Part shown: one piece after another, positions 1 to 4,229 of the stretch
How positions within the stretch are numbered: position 1 is the stretch's first letter
Layout of the letters: every line of letters starts with the position of its first letter
Position numbers and translations under genes: made by a program
Assembly: GCA_947168785.1 (NCBI GenBank)
Contig: CAMVNL010000163.1
Span: forward strand, 1-6,027
Direction: 5' to 3'
Length of the DNA stretch: 6,027 nt
Source of the DNA: an uncultured Clostridia bacterium
Lineage (GTDB): Bacteria > Bacillota > Clostridia > Oscillospirales > Acutalibacteraceae
Notes under the pieces: model-generated
What the model saw: only the letters and a program-made list of their open reading frames with translations
The model's database searches: none
What the model was told of the DNA's origin: nothing

Positions 1-197
1 AGCTTCGACCCGATGAACGCCGCCTTGAAGCGGGCGAATTTCACCTTCACGTTGGCCTGTGACAGCTCTGCGTATTTGGCCTCGCGGTAAAAGGTTTCCT
101 CAAATCCCACGAACCGCATGTTCACCCCGCAGGCAGGGCAGAACTGGCTCAGGTCGGTCAGTTTCAGCTTGTGTCCGCATTTCGGACAGTTGGCCAT
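1..197 (-). CDS. Zinc-ribbon protein, N-terminal part (runs off left edge)
   Basis: The first 65 residues are visible and the reading frame is open to the window edge, so the 3' end is missing. The protein opens MANCPKCGHKLKLTD and carries two CxxC knuckles, CPKC at residues 4-7 and CPAC at about 20-23, the pattern of a small structural zinc ribbon. After it comes a charged, probably helical stretch that ends in FKAAFIGSK at the edge. The start is fixed by GGGAGGG about 6 nt upstream of the ATG. From memory, Clostridia carry similar proteins in which an N-terminal zinc ribbon precedes a longer, often membrane-associated region; whether that applies here cannot be seen. The specific function is unknown. 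Its upstream region carries the same operator as the flotillin control region, which suggests shared regulation. Confidence 0.85.
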   Translation of the reverse strand, partial: MANCPKCGHKLKLTDLSQFCPACGVNMRFVGFEETFYREAKYAELSQANVKVKFARFKAAFIGSK

Positions 198-239
198 AGA
201 GATCCCTCCCAGATCAGTTTTGATAAAAATCCATCATCA

Positions 240-245
240 ATTCTA
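240..245 (-). promoter_or_regulatory. Proximal -10 element (P2) of the zinc-ribbon gene
   Basis: On the minus strand TAGAAT lies at 245-240, exactly 10 bp downstream of the last operator box, with an overlapping TATAGA at 247-242. No TTGACA-like -35 is present; the -35 position is filled by operator sequence (TCACCG). This is the layout expected of an activator-dependent promoter, as at Pho boxes. Transcription would start near 233 and give a leader of about 35 nt. The assignment is an inference. Confidence 0.45.
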
Positions 246-255
246 TACCGGAAAA

Positions 256-293
256 GTGACGATCCGGTGACTTTTCGGTGACGAATTCGTCAC
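256..293. promoter_or_regulatory. Four-box 11-bp-periodic operator, copy 1
   Basis: GTGAC occurs at 256-260, 267-271 and 278-282, exactly 11 bp apart, and an inverted GTCAC follows at 289-293, again one 11-bp step later. The last two boxes form a perfect 16-bp palindrome (GTGAC, GAATTC, GTCAC). The outer arms AAAAGTGAC (252-260) and GTCACTTTT (289-297) are also inverted copies. The spacers before boxes 2 and 3 end in TCCG and TTCG. Direct repeats with an 11-bp step are the usual binding pattern of OmpR/PhoB-family response regulators, and GTCAC read on the minus strand resembles the TGTCA core of Pho boxes. The cognate regulator is not in this window. Confidence 0.7.
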
Positions 294-312
294 TTTTCAT
301 AATAATAAAATA

Positions 313-341
313 ATTATACCAATCAAATTATCAATTTGCAA
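313..341 (-). promoter_or_regulatory. Distal promoter P1 of the zinc-ribbon gene
   Basis: On the minus strand TTGCAA (341-336), a 17-bp spacer and TATAAT (318-313) make a good sigma-A promoter. TG one base before the hexamer gives an extended -10. Transcription would start near 306, which places the operator at 256-293 just downstream of the start site. A protein bound there would be expected to block P1. Confidence 0.6.
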
Positions 342-361
342 TATTTTTGTATGGATTCCTC

Positions 362-407
362 AAAAAAAACAGGCATTCCCGGACCCGGAATCGGTGGGAA
401 GGCCTGT
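362..407 (-). terminator. Intrinsic terminator, minus strand
   Basis: ACAGGCATTCCC (369-380) and GGGAAGGCCTGT (396-407) form a 12-bp stem with one mismatch around a 15-nt loop. An A-run at 362-369 becomes a U8 tail on the minus-strand RNA. It is the first convincing minus-strand terminator downstream of the flotillin stop codon, almost 480 nt away. It could therefore end a long flotillin 3' UTR or an independent small RNA. It also shields the zinc-ribbon promoters from read-through. Confidence 0.7.
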
Positions 408-454
408 AACTGCGGAGGGGCCAGCGCCGCGGAGAAACGGTGAAGGCAAAGAAC

Positions 455-547
455 GCCGCCTGCTGAACCGGAGGGCGACGCGGTTCCGGTCCTCCGGACG
501 GTTGCTGTTGTTTTACGTTTGTTTTGAGATGTAAGGCGGCTTTTTTT
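455..547 (+). terminator. Possible plus-strand terminator with branched stem
   Basis: GCCGCCT (455-461) pairs with AGGCGGC (534-540), which is followed directly by T7 at 541-547. The loop is long at 72 nt and contains a nested stem, CCGGAGG (468-474) with CCTCCGG (491-497). The T-run after a GC-rich closing stem is terminator-like, but the long loop makes this uncertain. It may instead be the closing helix of a structured RNA. Confidence 0.35.
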
Positions 548-561
548 ATCGGAACTGCGTT

Positions 562-587
562 GCAGCGCTGCTGAGGCAGCGTGCTGC
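562..587. repeat. Inverted repeat, stem-loop
   Basis: GCAGCGCTGC (562-571), the loop TGAG, then GCAGC (576-580) and GCTGC (583-587) pair over 10 bp with a two-base GT bulge at 581-582. No T-run follows on either strand, so it is not a terminator. It is the first element of the hairpin run that extends to 803. Confidence 0.5.
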
Positions 588-604
588 GATCATAATGACC
601 CCTT

Positions 605-709
605 GCAAACATCGTCGCGCTGCTTCGCTTGGAGCGCTCGCATCGCTCTGTGTTTGCTCGCCAAAATCGTCTCGCTTGCTCCGCCACCGGCGGCGCTTCG
701 ACGATTTTG
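605..709. repeat. Two tandem imperfect hairpin units
   Basis: Unit A closes with GCAAACA (605-611) and TGTTTGC (651-657), with an inner GCGCT/AGCGC stem (617-621 with 633-637). Unit B closes with CAAAATCGTC (662-671) and GACGATTTTG (700-709), a perfect 10-bp stem, with an inner CCGCC/GGCGG stem (681-685 with 689-693). The left halves are related: CAAACATCGTCGCGCTGCTT at 606 resembles CAAAATCGTCTCGCTTGCTC at 662, so the units look like a duplicated module about 56 bp long. This fits a dispersed palindromic intergenic element of the REP type or a structured RNA; the window alone cannot decide. Confidence 0.5.
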
Positions 710-742
710 CCCCGCGGCGGAAGAATCGGTTCCGTCGCGGGG
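710..742. repeat. Strong 13-bp hairpin with GAATCGG loop
   Basis: The arms at 710-722 and 730-742 (CCCCGCGGCGGAA and TTCCGTCGCGGGG) pair along all 13 positions with one G-T wobble, around the 7-nt loop GAATCGG. No T-run follows on either strand. The same loop sequence recurs in the terminator hairpin at 773-803. Confidence 0.6.
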
Positions 743-772
743 CGTTGTGTTGGGGGATTCTGTTTTTGTGGC

Positions 773-809
773 GCGTCCTTCCGCGAATCGGGCGGGCGGA
801 CGCTTTTTT
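773..809 (+). terminator. Orphan intrinsic terminator, plus strand
   Basis: GCGTCCTTCCGC (773-784) and GCGGGCGGACGC (792-803) form a 12-position stem with one mismatch and one wobble. The loop is GAATCGG and a T6 run follows at 804-809. This is a good rho-independent terminator, but no plus-strand protein gene lies upstream of it in the window. It therefore implies a plus-strand non-coding transcript, or a barrier to transcription antisense to the flotillin gene. Confidence 0.65.
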
Positions 810-884
810 ATGTCCTTTCGCGCGGTCCTGCTTTGCGCTGGCCCGGCGCGTCATACCGGCGATGGTTTTGCCGGTGCGGGGCGT

Positions 885-2429
885 TTATTCGGTCTTGTCG
901 CTTCCGTCCTCCGCATCGGGGAGGGACTTGGCATCGTTCTCGCCCCTGATGGGCCCTGCGATGCTGGCCACCAGATGGCTCAGCTCGTCGGCGAAGGGCT
1001 TGCCGTTCAACGCGCCGTTTTCGATATCCAGCTTTTTCAGCATTTCGGGAATGGCGGACAGCGTGTCGATCAGCACGTTGCCGGTCTCGCTCTTTGCCGA
1101 GGAACCGAAGTTCACGAACTCCGCGTTCTTGCCCACCTCCGCCATGATCTCGGCGGTCTTGGTGGCCACGGTGATCTTGGCTTCCGTTTCGATCTTCAGC
1201 TTTTCGATCTCAAAGTTGACCTTTTCGTTGCTGGCTCTGGCGTCGGCCAGCGCCTTTTCGCCTTCGGCCTGCGCCATCAGCTTGGCTTTCTCCGCTTCCG
1301 CGGCGGCCACGCCCTTCTGCTTGATGATCTCTGCCTCCGCCACGCCGTTCAACCGGGTGACTTCGGCCTTGGCTTCGCCTTCTTTCCGGGTCTTTTCGGC
1401 GATGGCTTCCGCCTGGATCTTCACGGCGTCGGCCTCTTTTTCAGCCACCAGCACCTGGGCGTCCGCCTGGATCTTCTTTACGTTGGCGCTGGCCTCGGCG
1501 CCGATCTTGGCTTTCTCTTTATCGGCCTCGGCCTTGGTGATGATGACCTCTTTTTCCTTGGCGGCGGCAAGGTTGGCCTGCTCCTGTCTCACGACCTCCA
1601 CCATGCCCTCTTCTCTGGCCACCTCCTGCATCCGGATGGTGGTCTGCAATTTACCGGCCACCTCCGCGTCGGCGTAGGCCTTGTCGGTCTCGGCCTTGTA
1701 ACCGGCCTTTTTCAGGTTGTTGTCGCGCTCTTTCTCGGCGATGGCCAGCTGGGAGGACAGCTCTGACTGGGAGGCGTCCCTTTCGGAATCCGCCACCTGC
1801 TTTCTGATCTCCTGATCCACCACGGCCTTTTTGTTCTCGGCCTCGCGCCGCTTTTCTTCCATGTCGAGGGCGGCCAGGTTGTTGTAATACCCGTTGTTGT
1901 CCGAAATATCCTGAATGTTCAGCGAGACCAGCTCCATGCCCATGTTCTTCATTTCGTCGGCCACGGTATCGCGGACCTTCTGGGCAAATTCGGCCTTGTC
2001 TCTGAGCACGGCCTCGGGGGTCATGGACGCCACGATGTCGCGGACCGCGCCGGTGAGAGTGAGCTTCACGTCGTTGATGATACCGTCCTGCCCTCTCTCC
2101 TTGAAGGACACGATCGCTTTTTTCAGCGTGGCCATATCGTTGGTCTCGGGGCGGATCTGCGCCGTCCAGTCGGTCACAATCGGGACCGAGGTGATGGTTC
2201 TGATCTCGTCCTTGTCCGCCTTCACGGTCAGCATACATAAATCAAAGTATGAGGCCTTTCTGAAGATCGGGACTACGAACGAGCCGCCGGAAACCACGAT
2301 CTTGGGTTCCTTGCCGCCGGTGACGATCAACGCCTTGTCGATGTCCGCCACACGGTAGATGCGGCACAGAAAAACGATAACGGCTACGATGAGGGCAACT
2401 GCGATGCCTACGGGAATCAAAAACTCCAT
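885..2429 (-). CDS. floT: Flotillin-like SPFH membrane scaffold protein
   Basis: The product is 514 residues, close to B. subtilis FloT (about 509). Residues 4-22 (IPVGIAVALIVAVIVF) form one N-terminal membrane segment. An SPFH/band-7 domain follows at about 25-185, including DKALIVTGG, VSGGSFVVPIF and the flotillin-like DISDNNGYYNNLAALD near 174-189. A long Ala/Glu/Lys-rich coiled coil runs from about 186 to 440, and the tail after about 450 ends in acidic DAEDGSDKTE. Flotillins oligomerise on the inner face of the cytoplasmic membrane and organise ordered, isoprenoid-rich microdomains. The start at 2429 is preferred because a perfect AAGGAGG lies 8 nt upstream; the in-frame ATG at 2504 has poor ribosome binding and would put 25 polar residues before the membrane segment. 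No nfeD partner gene adjoins it. Confidence 0.9.
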   Translation of the reverse strand: MEFLIPVGIAVALIVAVIVFLCRIYRVADIDKALIVTGGKEPKIVVSGGSFVVPIFRKASYFDLCMLTVKADKDEIRTITSVPIVTDWTAQIRPETNDMATLKKAIVSFKERGQDGIINDVKLTLTGAVRDIVASMTPEAVLRDKAEFAQKVRDTVADEMKNMGMELVSLNIQDISDNNGYYNNLAALDMEEKRREAENKKAVVDQEIRKQVADSERDASQSELSSQLAIAEKERDNNLKKAGYKAETDKAYADAEVAGKLQTTIRMQEVAREEGMVEVVRQEQANLAAAKEKEVIITKAEADKEKAKIGAEASANVKKIQADAQVLVAEKEADAVKIQAEAIAEKTRKEGEAKAEVTRLNGVAEAEIIKQKGVAAAEAEKAKLMAQAEGEKALADARASNEKVNFEIEKLKIETEAKITVATKTAEIMAEVGKNAEFVNFGSSAKSETGNVLIDTLSAIPEMLKKLDIENGALNGKPFADELSHLVASIAGPIRGENDAKSLPDAEDGSDKTE

Positions 2430-2437
2430 TGAATACT

Positions 2438-2444
2438 CCTCCTT
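2438..2444 (-). promoter_or_regulatory. Ribosome binding site that fixes the flotillin start
   Basis: AAGGAGG on the minus strand, 8 nt before the ATG at 2429, is a full Shine-Dalgarno match. It makes 2429 the start rather than the longer in-frame ATG at 2504. Confidence 0.85.
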
Positions 2445-2532
2445 ATAAGATATGCGGATGGCTCCGCGGTGATGCCACGAGACGTTCCTTTTTTGTCCGC
2501 TCATGAGCTGCTCTCATTCTCGTGTTGTGATG

Positions 2533-2561
2533 ATTGTATCATAGGTTCATGTGATTGTCAA
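2533..2561 (-). promoter_or_regulatory. Consensus sigma-A promoter of the flotillin gene
   Basis: On the minus strand TTGACA (2561-2556), a 17-bp spacer and TACAAT (2538-2533) make a near-consensus promoter. Transcription should start near 2526 and give a leader of about 97 nt. A short ATGAG/CTCAT stem (2517-2513 with 2507-2503) lies early in that leader, but I see no riboswitch-like structure. The promoter is strong enough to work without the upstream operator, which suggests basal expression plus a second regulated input. Confidence 0.8.
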
Positions 2562-2631
2562 TAGGGTTTCGATGAATTTTTTCAAAATTCTGCAAATTAT
2601 GTCGAATTTCTGCGTTCCCTGCGACGGCGAC

Positions 2632-2637
2632 AGTGTA
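2632..2637 (-). promoter_or_regulatory. Possible activated -10 element upstream of the flotillin gene
   Basis: TACACT (2637-2632, minus strand) lies exactly 10 bp beyond the last box of operator copy 2, the same offset as TAGAAT beside operator copy 1. It matches TATAAT at only four of six positions. Its weight comes from the matched geometry. Confidence 0.3.
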
Positions 2638-2647
2638 CGCCCGCAAA

Positions 2648-2685
2648 GTGACATTTCGGTGACAATCCGGTGACGGTTTTTTCAC
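2648..2685. promoter_or_regulatory. Four-box 11-bp-periodic operator, copy 2
   Basis: GTGAC occurs at 2648-2652, 2659-2663 and 2670-2674, each 11 bp from the last, and an inverted TTCAC sits at 2681-2685, again one step later. Aligned over 38 bp to copy 1 at 256-293, it is identical at 28 positions and has the same orientation and spacing. It lies between the divergent flotillin and flavoprotein genes, about 110 bp upstream of the flotillin sigma-A -10 and about 60 bp upstream of the flavoprotein -10, so it could control either or both. Confidence 0.7.
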
Positions 2686-2692
2686 AATCAAA

Positions 2693-2739
2693 AAAACCGG
2701 GCGCTTTTTTTGCAAAAAAGGTGGAAAGCGGCCGGTTTT
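2693..2739. repeat. 15-bp inverted repeat in the divergent control region
   Basis: The arms at 2693-2707 (AAAACCGGGCGCTTT) and 2725-2739 (AAAGCGGCCGGTTTT) are complementary except for one G-G mismatch, around a 17-nt centre that contains the palindrome TTTTTTGCAAAAAA. On the minus strand the stem ends in a run of seven T, so it would act as a terminator for leftward transcripts. On the plus strand it is followed by TTTTATGTTAT. It ends two bases before the extended -10 of the flavoprotein promoter and so could also be a regulator site. Confidence 0.6.
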
Positions 2740-2740
2740 A

Positions 2741-2749
2741 TGTTATAAT
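2741..2749 (+). promoter_or_regulatory. Extended -10 promoter of the flavoprotein gene
   Basis: TGTTATAAT is a perfect extended -10 (TG, one base, TATAAT). The -35 position (2721-2726, GTGGAA) is poor, which is common for extended -10 promoters. The start site would be near 2756 and the leader about 30 nt, with AAAGGGGA serving as ribosome binding site before the ATG at 2786. Confidence 0.75.
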
Positions 2750-2785
2750 GGAATAAAAAATTCGAAAAAAAGAAAGGGGAGCGCC

Positions 2786-4105
2786 ATGAAAAGGATCCTG
2801 ATCGCCGGGGCGGGCCACGGGGGGCTTGCCGCCGGCGCGCGGCTGGCGAAGCGGGGCTTTGACGTGACCGTCATCGAAAGAAACAAGCGGGAGGACCTTG
2901 GCCACGACTGGGAGGACCGCTTTACCTTCTCCCTGCTGTGCGATCTGCTGGGGATCGACGAAGCGGCGCTGCCGGCGGGCTGCTGGCGGTACCGGGGCGA
3001 CTGCGCCTTCGTCAGCCCCGCCAAGCGCAAGCAGGTCGTCATCCGCTATACGGAAGAGACCCGCCAGCGGATCATGTGGCGCAAGTCTCTCATCGGCCTG
3101 CTGCTGGCAAACGCAGAGGCGCAGGGGGTGAAATTCCTCTTTGAAACGCGGGTGAAGGGCCCCGCGGTCAGAAACGGACGGGTGACGGGCCTTGAGACGG
3201 ACGCGGGGACGCTCTCCGCCGATCTGGTGATCGACGCGGCGGGGGTGTTCTCCCCGGTGCGCATGGGCCTGCCGGAGGAATACGGCATCGAGAAGGAGCC
3301 GAAATACGGCGACCTGTTCTACGCCTGCCGCGCTTATTACGACCGCCTGCCGGGCCATCCCGACCCGGAGGCCCCCTTTGAAGTGTACCTGTACCACGAG
3401 GGGGAGCGGGGCCTGTCGTGGTTTTGCACCAACGAAGACAGCTGCGACGTGCTGATCGGCCGTACCGACCCGCTGACGGAGGAAAAAATCGCGGAGCAGC
3501 TGGCGATTTTCCGGGAGAGCCACCCGTGGCTGGGGCAGACGGTGCTGCACGGCGGGCAGATGGGGGTCATCCCGGTGCGCCGCCCGCTGACGCTGCTGGT
3601 GGGGGACGGCTACGCCGCCGTGGGCGACAGCGCCTTTATGACCACCCCCATGAACGGCATGGGCGTCGACCTGTCGCTGCAGGCGGGGCGGCTGCTGGCG
3701 GAGACCGTGGCCGCCGGGCGGGAAACGGATTATTCCGCCGCCGACCTGTGGGAGTATAACCGGGCGTTTCACCGGCTGTACGGGGGCGCCGCCGCCAAAA
3801 ACGAGGGGCTGAAAAACGCCCTGCTTTCCCTGCCCCCGGAAGGGGTGGATTTCCTGTTCGAGGCGGAGGTGATCCAGTCCTCGGATCTGGCCGGGGCGGG
3901 AAAGAACACGAAGCTTTCCGCCCTGCTGGGCAAATTCGCCCGGGGCATGAAGCAGCCCGCGTCCTTTTTCACGATCCTCGGCGGCCTGATGAAGGGGGCC
4001 AAGGCGGCGAAGCTGTATCAGAACGCCCCCGCCCGGTTCGACCGGGAGGCCATCCGCCGGTGGAGCGAAAAAATCGCCGCCCTGGACGTGCGCCTTGAAC
4101 CGTGA
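2786..4105 (+). CDS. FAD-dependent oxidoreductase, geranylgeranyl-reductase-like
   Basis: The product has 439 residues and no signal peptide. It starts with an FAD-binding Rossmann fold, IAGAGHGG (GxGxxG at 8-13), with acidic E31 closing the second strand for the ribose of FAD. Residues 145-157 (ADLVIDAAGVFSP) and 278-305 (AVGDSAFMTTPMNGMGVDLSLQAG) match the second and third FAD-contact motifs, the latter being the GD box followed by a P-x-x-G-x-G loop. This order is typical of the geranylgeranyl reductase/PHBH-like flavoprotein superfamily, whose members reduce isoprenoid double bonds or hydroxylate small substrates. From memory, many Clostridia carry close relatives annotated only as NAD(P)/FAD-dependent oxidoreductases. 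The substrate is unknown. The start is supported by AAAGGGGA upstream. It is transcribed divergently from the flotillin gene across a shared operator. Confidence 0.85.
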   Translation: MKRILIAGAGHGGLAAGARLAKRGFDVTVIERNKREDLGHDWEDRFTFSLLCDLLGIDEAALPAGCWRYRGDCAFVSPAKRKQVVIRYTEETRQRIMWRKSLIGLLLANAEAQGVKFLFETRVKGPAVRNGRVTGLETDAGTLSADLVIDAAGVFSPVRMGLPEEYGIEKEPKYGDLFYACRAYYDRLPGHPDPEAPFEVYLYHEGERGLSWFCTNEDSCDVLIGRTDPLTEEKIAEQLAIFRESHPWLGQTVLHGGQMGVIPVRRPLTLLVGDGYAAVGDSAFMTTPMNGMGVDLSLQAGRLLAETVAAGRETDYSAADLWEYNRAFHRLYGGAAAKNEGLKNALLSLPPEGVDFLFEAEVIQSSDLAGAGKNTKLSALLGKFARGMKQPASFFTILGGLMKGAKAAKLYQNAPARFDREAIRRWSEKIAALDVRLEP

Positions 4106-4159
4106 CCGCGACGGCGCAAAAGAGCGTTTTCGCAGAACGAAACCCTCTTGAACACCGTC

Positions 4160-4194
4160 AAAAAAAGGAGCCCCGAACGGCCGTTCGGGGCTCC
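4160..4194 (-). terminator. Strong terminator of the ABC transporter gene
   Basis: Bases 4167-4194 are a perfect 28-bp palindrome (GGAGCCCCGAACGG and its complement). A7 at 4160-4166 becomes a U7 tail on the minus-strand RNA. It lies about 35 bp beyond the ABC stop codon. On the plus strand it is followed by CTGTATTATC, a poor U-tract, so it should stop the convergent flavoprotein transcript less efficiently. No better plus-strand terminator is visible in this gap. Confidence 0.85.
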
Positions 4195-4229
4195 CTGTAT
4201 TATCTGTCTGAAAACAGCGTCGGCGGCCG

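Larger units (their letters stand above)
408..884. other. Gene-free, hairpin-rich intergenic region
   Basis: I see no credible protein gene here. Open frames exist on both strands, but their translations are rich in R, S, P and A, match no family I know and lack ribosome binding sites. The stretch holds at least six stem-loops: 455-540 (with 468-497 nested), 562-587, 605-657, 662-709, 710-742 and 773-803. Plus-strand T-runs follow two of them, at 541-547 and 804-809. A weak 6-bp hairpin (855-860 with 870-875) follows the flotillin stop codon but has no U-tract, so it is not a clear terminator. Confidence 0.6.

Noticed and set aside
278..293. CRP/FNR-type palindrome reading of GTGAC-GAATTC-GTCAC
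   Set aside because: CRP sites have GTGA and TCAC separated by 6 bp, but here the gap is 8 bp. The three direct repeats at 11 bp fit a PhoB-type pattern better.
256..293. CRISPR-like repeat array
   Set aside because: The repeat units are 5 bp with 6-bp gaps, far too short, and no cas gene is present.
600..742. Insertion sequence remnant or MITE
   Set aside because: No target-site duplication, terminal inverted repeat pair spanning the block, or transposase fragment could be identified; a dispersed palindromic repeat remains possible but unproven.
331..854. Minus-strand open frames of about 100-118 codons in the gene-free region
   Set aside because: They read straight through terminator and hairpin sequences. 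The products are rich in R, P and S with no recognisable domain, and no Shine-Dalgarno precedes them.
595..1766. Long plus-strand open frames opposite the flotillin gene
   Set aside because: They are antisense to the coiled-coil coding region. Their translations are low-complexity (rich in S/A/F or G/L) products of the repetitive Ala/Glu/Lys codons, with no ribosome binding site or family match.
2430..2504. N-terminal extension of the flotillin to the in-frame ATG at 2504
   Set aside because: The ATG lacks a good ribosome binding site and would add 25 polar residues before the membrane segment; the perfect AAGGAGG serves the ATG at 2429.
2738..3772. Large minus-strand open frame opposite the flavoprotein gene
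   Set aside because: It is a GC-rich shadow. The plus-strand frame has clear FAD motifs, a ribosome binding site and a promoter.
4102..4106. A further GTGAC at the flavoprotein stop codon and others inside coding regions
   Set aside because: These are isolated single boxes with no 11-bp repetition and arise from coding or stop-codon context.
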